Of a stretch of 64,000 nt of DNA, positions 42,123 through 51,799 are shown piece after piece; positions within the stretch are counted from its first letter, which is position 1, and each line of letters starts with the position of its first letter. Source of the stretch: Rhodohalobacter mucosus (GTDB lineage: Bacteria; Bacteroidota; Rhodothermia; Balneolales; Balneolaceae); NCBI RefSeq assembly GCF_003150675.1, contig NZ_QGGB01000002.1, positions 372,001 to 436,000 of the forward strand, given 5' to 3'. The notes beneath the pieces were generated by a model. That model did not search any database, was not told the origin of the DNA, and saw nothing but the letters and a program-made list of their open reading frames with translations. Both the position numbers and the translations under genes were made by a program.

Positions 42123-44873
42123 TCACTCCGCCCTGTTGTACTGTTTTTCGATGTATGGGATTCCATTGACGATCCAGTCTGCGGCTGGGGCGCCTTTTAC
42201 GTAGTGATCGAACCACTCCTTCATGCGGATCTGGAAATCGATCTGGTTCGCCTCCCTGCCCAGGTGGTGGCCTTCACCGGGATACGACAGCAGCACTACC
42301 TCCTTGCCCATTCTGCGAGCGGCGTTGTAAAATTCGAGGCCCTGCATCCAGTCTACGGCTCCGTCGTCGGTTCCGTGCAGGATCATGAACGGTATTTCAA
42401 TATCCGGCACAAAGAACATGGGGTTTTCCCGCTGGTACATCTCGCGGTGGGTCCACGGCGTAACGCCACGGCCCATCCGTACCTGGCCGATCTCCATGAT
42501 GCCGTGGTGGTTGGTTCCCGAGCTGCCGTAGATATTATTGTAGAAGCTGGTCAGGTTTGTAGGCGGGGCTCCCGTTACAACCGTAGCAAACAGATCTGTT
42601 TGCGTCAGGATAAACGATGACTGGTACCCGCCCCAGCTGTGTCCCTGAAGGCCAAGCTGATCCGGATCGGCATATCCCAGGTCAATAACTTTTTGTGTTC
42701 CTGCCGTGATTGCATCCAGCGAGCTGGTGCCCGGCCGGCCGAACTCAAATACGATATCCGGCATGAATACGAGATAGCCGTTGCTGGCGTAGGTCGACAT
42801 GTGAGGGCGGTCGTCATACACCGGCATCGAGTATTGATGATGGCGGTCCGACATTCTCTCGTAGAAGTAGACGATCATCGGATACGTCTCACCCGGCTCA
42901 TAACCTGCAGGCAGCGTGAGCGTTCCCTGAAGCCTTTCACCCCTGCTGTTTTCAAAATCAATAAGAACGCGCTCTCCCCAGCCATATTCAGCCTGTTGGG
43001 GGTTGGCATCCGTAATTTTCGTAAAATTTCGGAAGGATGTTTTGGTATGATAATAGTCGGGAAACTCAACAAACGTCTCGCGTGTGAGAACAATACGATT
43101 TTCATCGCGCGCCTTTTCCGGATTGCCGAATCGAACATCCTCGTATACGAGACTTCTCGGATTGTTACCCATCCTCAGACGGTAGAAGCCGTTTTTCTTG
43201 GTCCAGCGGCCAAATGCGGAGAGCAGCAGATCCTCCGATGTGTCTATATACCGTTCATCATCATCCAGTGAGACATGACGGAAGATGATCTGATCCCGTT
43301 CACCCACACCGCGGGTAATGTTCTCAGCGCCGGAGCCGTCGAGAGCCAGCCTCCAGAGGTCGTGCTTATGATTCATGATCACATGGTCACCGTCCTGTGC
43401 CCAGCCGGCCACGCCGTAGGTCGGGCTTTCATGGGGATAGGGATGGTCTACATTAATAAAGCTGACGGGTGACGATTGAGTGAGATTCACATTCCGGTTT
43501 CGCTCAACATCATAGACATAGAGAATCGTATCCTGTTCGGCCACTTTCTGAAAGAGGTAGTACCGGCCGTCGGGTGAAAAACCCATGGTGCGCTTAATCT
43601 CTACCGCAAAACGGGTTCTCTCGCCGCTGGACACATCTACCCGGTACAGGTCGGCCGGAGAAACACCCCAGTTCAGGTCGCTGATATACGGTTTTTCATC
43701 CCGGCCGATCATGTAGCGGTTGTGCCTTGAAAAGTTCATTTCACGCATCCCCTCATCGGTGAGACGGGTGAAGGATGAGTTTGCCGGGCTGAAGGATGCC
43801 ACATAGGTAAAACGGCGGTCTCTGGCCGCCTGGCGTTCCTGCACGGTCTGAATGCGGTCGTCCTTCCAGTGAAACACGTCCACGTTGGGAATGGTATCGC
43901 GGTCCATCTCGACCTTTGGCTGCTGAGGACGAATTCCGATAAACAATAGTTCGCCGTTCGAACTCCACTGCAGGTCCCTGTTTTCGCTGATCACCATCCC
44001 GTCCGGAAAATTTCTTTGGCTATCCGGATTCAAGACGGTTTTTCTTACTGAAGAATCGAGATTTTGCAATACAACCAGCTCATTCACAATGTGCATCAAT
44101 GAATCTGAACTGTGGCCTTTCAATACAGCAAGTGCATTGCCTTTTGAGGGCCACTCATTGCGCAGCGCATCATCATCATCCCACGTGAGCCCGGAATAGA
44201 CCGATGAATCGGAGTCGAGGGTAAGGAGTGCACCCGACTCCATGTTTCTGAGATAAATCCCGTTCCCTGCTCGCTCACTTGCGTCTACCAGATATGCCAG
44301 GTGGCTGCTTTTTTTGTTGAACGCAAATTCAGACACATTCCCCAGGTTCACAACGGTACCGCTCTGAAGGTCACGTACTATAAGGTCGGTTCCTTTATGC
44401 TTGCTCTTGTCAGTTTCCGGTTTTTTGCGATGCACAGCCCAGTATCTGCCGTCTTCTGTAAATGTCATGCTTTCCAGGCGTTCAACCGTATATTTTTCGC
44501 CCGACCTCAAGTGTAAAATCTGTGCGCTTTCAAAAACCGGATCTCCTTTTTCCTCCAGCGACTCACGGGTCTCCTCATCCACGGTTACGGTATAGGCCAC
44601 CCAGCCGCTATTATCTGAAAAGACGGCATTTTCACCGAGTGGAATGATGTACTCCGTATCGTTTGCAAGTGAAACCACATGCAGGGTATCGTCGCCCCCG
44701 TTTGGGCGGAGACCGTAGGCCATCCAGTTACCGTCGTTCGACAGTTCGGCCCCCACGATGCGCGACCAGCGGTCGTAATCGTCGACGGTGAGTGCTTTAT
44801 CCTGCGCGAAAAGCGGATTGCAGAACAGTAACAGAACGATGAAAAGGGTTTGTACGGAAAATGAATTTCTCAT
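42123..44873 (-). CDS. S9-family prolyl oligopeptidase-like secreted serine peptidase
   Basis: This is a 916-aa protein from MRNSFSVQTLF with signal peptide ending LFAQ; the longer frame to 45005 adds 44 residues without a signal sequence. An N-terminal beta-propeller (about 30-620) is followed by an alpha/beta-hydrolase domain with the triad S746 (GHSWGG), D837 (HGTDDGAV) and H869 (GEGHHLG). It is likely exported. It lies downstream of the small DUF6265-like gene, with a stem-loop between them. Confidence 0.9.
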   Translation of the reverse strand: MRNSFSVQTLFIVLLLFCNPLFAQDKALTVDDYDRWSRIVGAELSNDGNWMAYGLRPNGGDDTLHVVSLANDTEYIIPLGENAVFSDNSGWVAYTVTVDEETRESLEEKGDPVFESAQILHLRSGEKYTVERLESMTFTEDGRYWAVHRKKPETDKSKHKGTDLIVRDLQSGTVVNLGNVSEFAFNKKSSHLAYLVDASERAGNGIYLRNMESGALLTLDSDSSVYSGLTWDDDDALRNEWPSKGNALAVLKGHSSDSLMHIVNELVVLQNLDSSVRKTVLNPDSQRNFPDGMVISENRDLQWSSNGELLFIGIRPQQPKVEMDRDTIPNVDVFHWKDDRIQTVQERQAARDRRFTYVASFSPANSSFTRLTDEGMREMNFSRHNRYMIGRDEKPYISDLNWGVSPADLYRVDVSSGERTRFAVEIKRTMGFSPDGRYYLFQKVAEQDTILYVYDVERNRNVNLTQSSPVSFINVDHPYPHESPTYGVAGWAQDGDHVIMNHKHDLWRLALDGSGAENITRGVGERDQIIFRHVSLDDDERYIDTSEDLLLSAFGRWTKKNGFYRLRMGNNPRSLVYEDVRFGNPEKARDENRIVLTRETFVEFPDYYHTKTSFRNFTKITDANPQQAEYGWGERVLIDFENSRGERLQGTLTLPAGYEPGETYPMIVYFYERMSDRHHQYSMPVYDDRPHMSTYASNGYLVFMPDIVFEFGRPGTSSLDAITAGTQKVIDLGYADPDQLGLQGHSWGGYQSSFILTQTDLFATVVTGAPPTNLTSFYNNIYGSSGTNHHGIMEIGQVRMGRGVTPWTHREMYQRENPMFFVPDIEIPFMILHGTDDGAVDWMQGLEFYNAARRMGKEVVLLSYPGEGHHLGREANQIDFQIRMKEWFDHYVKGAPAADWIVNGIPYIEKQYNRAE

Positions 44874-45000
44874 GATTGGCGGGATGGATTGGTGATGATG
44901 TTTTGGAAAGGCAGTTAACCGCAAATCATTCAGATAGTCAAGCAGCACCTTGTTAAAACTTGTCAGGGCAAAAAGCGGAAGCAATTCACATTCAACGTAT

Positions 45001-45051
45001 GCCACAGAGTCACGGAAACAGAAAGCTCACTTTTCTCCGTGTTTCCGTGGC
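45001..45051. repeat. inverted repeat hairpin, CACGGAAACA type
   Basis: CACGGAAACA (45011-45020) pairs perfectly with TGTTTCCGTG (45040-45049), and outer GCCAC/GTGGC bases can extend it. It sits between two co-directional minus-strand genes. The CACAGAGTCACGG wording resembles the CGCAGAG-type repeats at 41.8 kb. Confidence 0.8.
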
Positions 45052-45082
45052 TATAAAAATCGTCTTAAGCCAATGCGGTTTA

Positions 45083-45589
45083 TCAATCCACCCGCCTGTA
45101 GGGAAACTCCAGCTCTGAAATGGCTCCATCCTGTGACTCACTTCGAACGTACACCATCAGCGTATCGGAATCCGCTTTAAGCATGGTGAGTCCATCGAAC
45201 CAGACGCCTTCCTCACTTACCTTTACAAGGGGAAAGTCAACCGTATCATCTTTCTCCTCCCAGCCTTTCAGATCAGGATGAAAATGCTTGATGCGCAGCA
45301 ACAGGGAACCGGACTCTTCTGTGATGGTGAAGATTTCGTAGAATACGATCTGACCGTCACGAAGCAATCTGAACATTCCCATCATCGCATTTCCCGCAGG
45401 GGCGCTCCAGTATTCCTCGGCCGTTCCGCCCAGGGCCTCTGCTTTCCAGTGGCCTTCCAGCCATGCCACCTGTTGTATTTCCGCCTCAGGTCCCGATTCG
45501 CCATCAGCCAGTGTGAGCGTATTCTGAGCATTCAGCAGGCTGAATGGCAGCAGAAAAAGCAGACATACGATTGCAAGCTTCTCCTTCAT
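45083..45589 (-). CDS. DUF6265-like secreted protein
   Basis: This is a 168-aa protein from MKEKLAIVC, chosen because GAGGAGGT ends 5 nt before this ATG, the strongest ribosome site seen in the window. A signal peptide ends SLLNAQ. The mature part carries VAWLEGHWKAEALGGTAEEYWS and LLLRIKHFHPDLKGWEEKDD, matching DUF6265-type beta-barrel proteins. Function is unknown. Confidence 0.8.
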   Translation of the reverse strand: MKEKLAIVCLLFLLPFSLLNAQNTLTLADGESGPEAEIQQVAWLEGHWKAEALGGTAEEYWSAPAGNAMMGMFRLLRDGQIVFYEIFTITEESGSLLLRIKHFHPDLKGWEEKDDTVDFPLVKVSEEGVWFDGLTMLKADSDTLMVYVRSESQDGAISELEFPYRRVD

Positions 45590-45647
45590 AATACCTCCTC
45601 TATACATGTTAAGGGAATACCACGAACGATATGAAAATCAACGGAAA

Positions 45648-45911
45648 TCAGTAATGGGAACGGTGTCTGAACGTAACCGGTATTCTATCGTCAACGGGCG
45701 ACCCAATGTGGTACAGTTCCCAATCCGAATCGTAGTTTAATATACGCTCACGCAAAATGGCAATCAGATTTTCAGAGCTTCCGTTACCTGGATTCCAGTC
45801 AAAGCTCTCTACCCTGAATTTCAGATTTCGCTTCTCCCCGTTCACGTGAACGTCAAGGTTGACGACCTTTTCTACATTCGGCACGGTAAATTGAACCTTG
45901 ATATTATGCAT
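45648..45911 (-). CDS. small conserved-looking protein of unknown function
   Basis: This 87-aa protein is rich in beta-strand pattern (IKVQFTVPNVEKVVNLDVHVNGEKRNLKFRVESFDW) and ends with a charged LRERILNYDSDWELYHIG helix. No cysteines or signal peptide. I do not recognise the family. Codon use looks like neighbouring genes and no competing frame is better, so I accept it. It follows the FtsX-like gene 45981-48407 in the same direction, with a 69-nt gap. Confidence 0.6.
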   Translation of the reverse strand: MHNIKVQFTVPNVEKVVNLDVHVNGEKRNLKFRVESFDWNPGNGSSENLIAILRERILNYDSDWELYHIGSPVDDRIPVTFRHRSHY

Positions 45912-45980
45912 GGCTTTAGATTTACGTTGATTCGTTGATCGAATTAATGAAGCTGCACTGTCTGATTGGTCTGTTCGTAA

Positions 45981-48407
45981 TTACCCGTCTGTTCGCAGAG
46001 TCTGTACAGGATTTGCCATTGCGGAAGAGAGAACACGCGTTCCAACGGTGATCATCGCTATAAAAAAAGCCGCAACGCCCGCAGTCAGAAAGATCCAGAT
46101 GTCCAGCTCTGTTCGATAGGCAAAATTCTGCAGCCACCGATTCATCATTAATCCTGACAGCGGTAGGGCAATAAGGTAACCGATAAGCACCCACTTCATA
46201 AAATCACGACTTAACATTAAGACGATGCTCCAGACGGAAGCTCCAAGCACTTTTCTTACACCGATCTCACGGGTCCTTATGGCGGCAGAGTAGGCGGCTA
46301 ATCCAAATAAACCGAGACAAGCAATGATGATGGCCATCACGGATGCGATCGTGAAAAGGGTGCTAAACCTGGACTCAGCTACATACTGTTCATCATATTT
46401 TTCGTCCAGAAAAAAGAATTCAAACGGATTTCCGGGAAAAAATCCCCCGTAAAGTTCTCTTAATTGATCAAGTTGGGCTCCCTGAATGTCACCATTGGTC
46501 ATTAGCGTAAAGTATCCGTTTGCATTCAATGGCAACAGAATCATGGGATCAATGGCACTCTGCAGCCCAAGGTGATGGTAATTTTCGATAACCCCCTGGA
46601 CCCTGTACACATTTTCACCCCAAAATACCTCACTTTCAACAGCCGCTTCAGGGGAATCAAAACCCAATTCACCCGTGGCAGCCCGGTTAAGAATCATGGC
46701 GTTTCCAGACCAGCCGACATCAATTTGTGATAGCGAAAAGGTATCGCCGGCCAACAACTGTATGTCAAAGGTATCCAGGTAGTTTTGATCCACCAGAAGC
46801 ATGCCGTAGCTCTTTCGTTCGTCCTCCGGCGAAGGAGTACTGTCGGTGATCCGGTTGGCAAAGAAATTGTACCCCGACCCTGGAATATTATTGGAACCGG
46901 AAACCTTTTGTACAAAGCTCAGCTTTGAGAGCTCATCCTTGAACGATTCTGCTCTAACAGTCTCTGAATCCGGCTGAACAGATGGCCCTCTGATCACCAA
47001 TTTGTTTTCAATCTCCATCCCAAGATCCTTCTCCTGCATATAATCCAGCTGTCGGCTGAAGACCAAAGCAACAACAATGAAAAGAACCGATACAGCGAAC
47101 TGAAACACGACCATGGATTGACGAAGAAAAGTGCCCTTCTCCGACCGTCCGTAATTTCCTTTTAAAATATCGGAAGGTTCCAGTGATGTAAGTACGGTTG
47201 CCACATACAGCCCGGAAATCAGGATCCCCGCAATAAATACCAGTCCACCTGTAATCCATACAGCCGGCCTGTTCAAAACGTAAAGGCCAAGCTCCCGCTG
47301 CAGCAACGTATTAAAAAGCGGCTGGAAGAGTTCGATGAGAACCAGCGCCAACAAGAGGCAGCAAAGGCCAAATAGGAACGACTCGGTCAGAAATTGAGAA
47401 ATCAACTGGGGCCGGGTTGCTCCCAGCGACTTCTGCACACCGATCTGACGAGATCTCTCCAACCCAAGTGCTGTTGTCAGGTTGATGTAGTTCCCCCACG
47501 CAACTGAAATAATCATCAGGCCTACAGCCAGAATGAAAAGCAATGTGGTGAAATTTCCCGTAGTTGGAAGGTCGTACCCTATCGATGGTGCCAAATGAAG
47601 ATGGCTCAGTGGCTGAAGCCGGATAGCTTCCGTGTCATCACGACCCGACTGTATTGCCAGTCCTGTGAGCGTGGCCTCAATTTCTTCACTGTCTGCATCC
47701 GGATGGATTTTGAGATAGGTTTGTGTGAATCCGTTTTCCATTCCATTCGGGTCTGCCCAGCCAACCTCTCCGCGATAGGACGGGTCATTCAACGAGGCGA
47801 ACGACAAGATCATGTTAAAAGTAAACCCGGATGTTTCCGGCAGATTTTGCAGGACACCCGAGACTGTAAATAGACCTGTCCCAAATTGGTTGCTGATTCG
47901 AAAGGTTCTTCCGACAACCTTGTCCGTACCAAAATATTTTTCTGCTGATGATCTTGTAAGAAGTGCCAGTCCGGGCTGCGACAGGTCTCCGTTACCCTCT
48001 GCCAGCGGAAATGTGAAGAGCTCCCTGAATTTACCGTCCCCGATAATGCATGACTCTTCGCGAACCGGGTTCAGATCATTCGACTCATCGATGGGTACCA
48101 CTACGCCGTTGCATGCGTATCCTGTAAATCGGGTTGCCTGATCTACTCCGGGAACCGACTCTTCAATAAACGAAGCAAATCCGGGCGGTAAGTTGATTTC
48201 TGCAACACCCTCCTTATCAATATTCACAACCCTGTAAATGTCGTCGGCATGCTCATGAAAACGATTTACGCTGAATTCGAATGCTGCATACTGCAGAATA
48301 AACAGGAACGCAGCGATACCGGCTATCAGACCTGCCGACGAGATGGCAACCATACCTTTTCTCCGCCTGAAGTAGCGGAATGCAAACAATAAGTGATTTC
48401 TGAACAT
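45981..48407 (-). CDS. FtsX/MacB-family ABC transporter permease (copy 5)
   Basis: This 808-aa permease has an N-terminal membrane helix, a large periplasmic MacB_PCD domain and two clusters of three membrane helices each (about 285-430 and 680-790), the two-fold layout of large FtsX-like permeases. The end motif is RTREIGVRKVLGASVWSIV. It is transcribed from its own sigma-54-like promoter (48441-48455), 137 nt after the ATPase gene. The substrate is unknown. Confidence 0.92.
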   Translation of the reverse strand: MFRNHLLFAFRYFRRRKGMVAISSAGLIAGIAAFLFILQYAAFEFSVNRFHEHADDIYRVVNIDKEGVAEINLPPGFASFIEESVPGVDQATRFTGYACNGVVVPIDESNDLNPVREESCIIGDGKFRELFTFPLAEGNGDLSQPGLALLTRSSAEKYFGTDKVVGRTFRISNQFGTGLFTVSGVLQNLPETSGFTFNMILSFASLNDPSYRGEVGWADPNGMENGFTQTYLKIHPDADSEEIEATLTGLAIQSGRDDTEAIRLQPLSHLHLAPSIGYDLPTTGNFTTLLFILAVGLMIISVAWGNYINLTTALGLERSRQIGVQKSLGATRPQLISQFLTESFLFGLCCLLLALVLIELFQPLFNTLLQRELGLYVLNRPAVWITGGLVFIAGILISGLYVATVLTSLEPSDILKGNYGRSEKGTFLRQSMVVFQFAVSVLFIVVALVFSRQLDYMQEKDLGMEIENKLVIRGPSVQPDSETVRAESFKDELSKLSFVQKVSGSNNIPGSGYNFFANRITDSTPSPEDERKSYGMLLVDQNYLDTFDIQLLAGDTFSLSQIDVGWSGNAMILNRAATGELGFDSPEAAVESEVFWGENVYRVQGVIENYHHLGLQSAIDPMILLPLNANGYFTLMTNGDIQGAQLDQLRELYGGFFPGNPFEFFFLDEKYDEQYVAESRFSTLFTIASVMAIIIACLGLFGLAAYSAAIRTREIGVRKVLGASVWSIVLMLSRDFMKWVLIGYLIALPLSGLMMNRWLQNFAYRTELDIWIFLTAGVAAFFIAMITVGTRVLSSAMANPVQTLRTDG

Positions 48408-48435
48408 AAAAGCGGGGCTAAGGAGTTTACCTCAG

Positions 48436-48456
48436 AATTTCAATAATCGTGCCAAC
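48436..48456 (-). promoter_or_regulatory. sigma-54-type -24/-12 promoter for the last permease
   Basis: On the minus strand TTGGCACG is followed by four bases and TTGA (TTGGCACGATTATTG, 48441-48455). This matches YTGGCACG-N4-TTGC except the last C. It lies about 30 nt before the ATG at 48407. Confidence 0.65.
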
Positions 48457-48506
48457 CACAACAATCCCTTTTCCAGGGTCTGAACGGCCATTTTGCTATT
48501 GAGTCG

Positions 48507-48542
48507 TGTCCGTTTTAGCACAAGATTGTCCGTTTCCGAACA
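48507..48542 (-). promoter_or_regulatory. candidate activator-binding dyads upstream of the sigma-54 promoter
   Basis: TGTCCGTTTCCGAACA (48527-48542) is a near-perfect TGTCCG-N4-CGGACA dyad. A half-conserved copy TGTCCG-N4-AGCACA (48507-48522) lies exactly 20 bp, two helical turns, closer to the promoter. The main dyad centre is about 80 bp upstream of the -24 element, a normal enhancer distance. Confidence 0.6.
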
Positions 48543-48543
48543 T

Positions 48544-49245
48544 TTACTTTGATATGGCTTCCTCTTTATCAGGATAGGGATCCTCTTCCGTTAAAACGCC
48601 GTCCTTCATATTGATAATTCTGTTTCCATACCCGGCCATCTTTTCGGAGTGCGTTACCTGCACAATCGTGACTCCCTCCTCGTTCAGCATTTTGAAGATC
48701 TCCATGATCTCTTCCGACTGTCCGGAATGAAGATTGCCCGTCGGTTCGTCGGCCAAAAGCAGTTTCGGGCTTCCGATGATAGCCCGTGCAACGCCCACGA
48801 CCTGCTGCTGCCCGCCGGAAAGCTGGTTTGGAAAGAGGTCTTTTTTGGCCACAATGTTAAACCGGTCCAGCATCTCGGCCACCATCGCTTTGCGCTGACT
48901 GCCCTTAACTTTTCGATAGAGAAGGGGCATCTCAATATTTTCATAGACGGTAAGCTCATCGATCAGATGGTACGCCTGGAACACAAATCCGATATGCGAT
49001 TTATGGTAATCGGATTTCTTCTTTTCGCTAAGGTTGTGAACCGGTTCGCCAAGGAATGAATACTCACCCGCGGAAGCGTCATCCAGGAATCCAAGAATAT
49101 TCAGAAGCGTGGATTTGCCCGCTCCGCTTGGCCCCATGATGGTTACAAACTCTCCCTCTTCTATATCCAGATCAATTCCTCTGAGTATAAATGTGCGCTG
49201 AAACCGTTTGTCGATATACTTGTCGATGTTTCGTAGTGTGATCAT
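48544..49245 (-). CDS. ABC transporter ATP-binding protein, MacB/LolD family
   Basis: This 233-aa ATPase has Walker [10 protein letters not shown] near residue 39, the Q-loop [20 protein letters not shown], the signature LSGGQQQ near residue 142 and Walker [16 protein letters not shown]. It is the only ATPase among the five permeases and probably serves all of them. It follows the permease gene at 49343-51721, with a heptamer array between. Confidence 0.95.
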   Translation of the reverse strand: MITLRNIDKYIDKRFQRTFILRGIDLDIEEGEFVTIMGPSGAGKSTLLNILGFLDDASAGEYSFLGEPVHNLSEKKKSDYHKSHIGFVFQAYHLIDELTVYENIEMPLLYRKVKGSQRKAMVAEMLDRFNIVAKKDLFPNQLSGGQQQVVGVARAIIGSPKLLLADEPTGNLHSGQSEEIMEIFKMLNEEGVTIVQVTHSEKMAGYGNRIINMKDGVLTEEDPYPDKEEAISK

Positions 49246-49262
49246 GTCTTTCAGTAGTTTTC

Positions 49263-49332
49263 AGCTGTCAGCTTTCAGCTATCAGCTATCAGCCTGCCTT
49301 CTCTGACGGCTGAAGCCTGAAAGCTGATTGCT
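49263..49332. repeat. 70-bp inverted heptamer array (permease gap)
   Basis: Ten units stay in exact 7-base register. The first five fit AGCTnTC; the last four (GACGGCT, GAAGCCT, GAAAGCT, GATTGCT) are the inverted complement. It fills most of the gap between the permease stop and the ATPase start. Confidence 0.9.
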
Positions 49333-49342
49333 TTATTTCAAT

Positions 49343-51721
49343 TCATTCACTCCTCATCGTATCAACGGGATTGAGCAGCGCCGCTTTGACGGCCTGATAT
49401 CCAACTGATATCAGTGCAATCAACAAAATAGTGCAGCCCGCCAGCATAAGGATTCCGGCCCCGATCTCGGTACGGTAGGCGAAGTTTTGCAGCCAGTTGT
49501 TCATTACATACCATGCAACCGGCACGCCGATGAGGAAGCCCAGTCCCACAAGTTTCAGAAAGTCATATGAGAATAAAGTCAGGATTCCTGTTATGGATGC
49601 ACCCAGCACCTTTCGGATTCCAACCTCTCTTGATCGCTGCTCTACCATGAAAGAGGCCAGGCCAAACAGTCCCAGGCACGCAATAACAATAGCCAGTATA
49701 GAAAAGGCTGTGAACAGAGTGCCAATCTGCATTTCGCTGCGGTAGAGCCGATCAAACTGCTGATCCACAAATTGATATTCAAAGGGAATCTGTGGAAAGA
49801 GTTCAGTCCAGGTCTCTCCAATTTCCTGTAGGGTACCTGCTATGTCGGATGTGCTAAGGCTGATGAAGAGCCGGTTAAACCCGTCCTGCGGGAAGATGAG
49901 CAGCGGTTCAATTTCTGTGCTCATAGAGTTGAAGTGAAAATCCTCCACAATCCCAATCACCGGACCGATTCGGCCGTTTACGGTAAGCCGGCGGCCGATG
50001 GCTTCTTCCGGGGTCAGTCCGATTCTGGCTACAGCCGTTTCATTCATAATGAATGAATATTCCGGATTTTCATTGCGGTTGGTGCTCTGAAAATCATTTT
50101 CTGTCAGTGTTCTGCCCGCCGCGATTTTCATGTCGAACAGTTCCGGGTAACCCGGCATGGCTTTTAGGCCTCGTATCCCAAAATTTGGATCCAGTTCCAA
50201 CCCCTCTACCATGAGGCTGTAGCCCGATCCTATCTCAACCGGAGAGTGCGATCCCATCGTCAGACCTTCTATTCCCGGAATGCGGTTCATTTCCGTTTCG
50301 AGCAGCTCAAAGCGGTTCTCCACATCGTTATAGGAGGTAAGAGAAAGAATCCTGTCTTTATTAAAACCGAGCTCCTTCTGCTGAATGAATTGAATCTGGC
50401 TGTGAACAATCAGGCTGCCCACAATCAGAAAAACCGATACGCTAAATTGAAATACGACCAATACTTTCCGGAAAGCAGCACTTCCTGCCTTCTGCTTCCC
50501 TCCCGACAACACCCTTGCAGGATTGAATGATGAAAGTACCAGGGCCGGATAACTGCCCGCAAAAAGTGCAACCAATACACCTATACCCAGGAGAATCATA
50601 AAGAGGCTCCCTCCTGAAATCCCCGCCTCAAGCGGTCTTTTGATAAGGGATGAGAACCATGGCAAACTTAACTCAGCGAGAAACATAGCCAGAATAAGAG
50701 CGGCTAAACTGAGAAATGCCGCTTCGCCATAAAACTGTTTCATAATCGCTCGTCTGTCGGAGCCCATTACTTTACGAATACCCACCTCTCTCGATCGCTG
50801 TGCCGATCGGGCCGTTGATAGGTTCATGTAGTTGATGCATGCAATCAGCAGTATCAGCAGTGCTGTAAAACCTGCTGCCATCACATAGCGTATATCACCC
50901 TGAGGCTGGATTTCATGTTCTACCTGTGAGTAGAGGTGTATATCCGTAACCGGCTGTAAACCAAGCTCCGCCACAAAACTCCCTGATGCGTATTGTTCCA
51001 GAATTTCTGCAACCTTCGACTGAACCACCTGAAGATTCGCGTCTTGATGAAGCTTCACGTAGGTGTAGAATTGGGCACCCCTCAGCTGCGTATCGCTCAG
51101 CTCACCCCAGTTTCTTCTGGACTCAAGAGAAGTAAATACGTCAAACCGAAAGTGGCTGTTTTGTGGAATGTCTTTCATCACACCCGTCACTTCCAGGTCT
51201 CTTGCATTGTCGAGCGTAATGGTTTTGCCAACAGGGTTCTCCGTTCCGAAATATTTAGCAGCCGTGCTCTTGCTCAACACAACCGTGTAGGGCCTTACCA
51301 AAGCCGTGGCAGGATCACCTTGAAGCAATTCAAAGTCGAAAATTGAAAAAACAGACGAATCTGCAAAGGCAAAACTGTTCTCTTCAAAAACACGATCTTC
51401 ATATCCCAATACGACCGACCTGAAAGAGCTATAATCATAAATCCTGGTGGCGGCTTCCACCTCCGATATTGACTGTTGAAACAGCGGAGACACGATAGAC
51501 GGCGTAAGTGCTATGGCGTCCCCGCTTTCCATTTTAACGGTTATCCGGTAGAGGCGATCGGCATCATCGTGATATCTGTCGTACGACAGCTCAAACGAAA
51601 TATAGCGAAAAATGAGCACGCATACTGCAATACCAACCGCCAGGCCAAATATGTTAATGGCTGAGTAGCCCGGATTTTTCTTCACATTCCGAAAAGCGAT
51701 TTTGATGTAGTTTTTGAGCAT
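49343..51721 (-). CDS. FtsX/MacB-family ABC transporter permease (copy 4)
   Basis: This 792-aa permease has an N-terminal signature MLKNYIKIAFRNVKKNPGYS, a periplasmic MacB_PCD domain, mid-protein RSREVGIRKVMGS and end motif RSREVGIRKVLGASITGIL near residue 700. It is one of five tandem paralogues. It is flanked by heptamer arrays on both sides and probably belongs to the transcript that starts at the 59403-59421 promoter. Confidence 0.93.
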   Translation of the reverse strand: MLKNYIKIAFRNVKKNPGYSAINIFGLAVGIAVCVLIFRYISFELSYDRYHDDADRLYRITVKMESGDAIALTPSIVSPLFQQSISEVEAATRIYDYSSFRSVVLGYEDRVFEENSFAFADSSVFSIFDFELLQGDPATALVRPYTVVLSKSTAAKYFGTENPVGKTITLDNARDLEVTGVMKDIPQNSHFRFDVFTSLESRRNWGELSDTQLRGAQFYTYVKLHQDANLQVVQSKVAEILEQYASGSFVAELGLQPVTDIHLYSQVEHEIQPQGDIRYVMAAGFTALLILLIACINYMNLSTARSAQRSREVGIRKVMGSDRRAIMKQFYGEAAFLSLAALILAMFLAELSLPWFSSLIKRPLEAGISGGSLFMILLGIGVLVALFAGSYPALVLSSFNPARVLSGGKQKAGSAAFRKVLVVFQFSVSVFLIVGSLIVHSQIQFIQQKELGFNKDRILSLTSYNDVENRFELLETEMNRIPGIEGLTMGSHSPVEIGSGYSLMVEGLELDPNFGIRGLKAMPGYPELFDMKIAAGRTLTENDFQSTNRNENPEYSFIMNETAVARIGLTPEEAIGRRLTVNGRIGPVIGIVEDFHFNSMSTEIEPLLIFPQDGFNRLFISLSTSDIAGTLQEIGETWTELFPQIPFEYQFVDQQFDRLYRSEMQIGTLFTAFSILAIVIACLGLFGLASFMVEQRSREVGIRKVLGASITGILTLFSYDFLKLVGLGFLIGVPVAWYVMNNWLQNFAYRTEIGAGILMLAGCTILLIALISVGYQAVKAALLNPVDTMRSE

Positions 51722-51731
51722 GGCTCTGTAC

Positions 51732-51794
51732 TTTGTTAGTGGTCATTTGTTGGTTGTGGCAGGCAGCAACTGACAACCGGCTACGCACAACGAT
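51732..51794. repeat. 63-bp inverted heptamer array (permease gap)
   Basis: Nine units in exact register, for example TTTGTTG and GTTGTGG on one side and CAACTGA and CAACCGG on the other. It begins 5 nt after the stop of the upstream permease and ends 10 nt before the next ATG. Confidence 0.85.
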
Positions 51795-51799
51795 CTATA

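Noticed and set aside
44874-45005. 44-codon N-terminal extension of the S9 peptidase
   Set aside because: The signal peptide begins only at MRNSFSVQ, so the extension would bury it.
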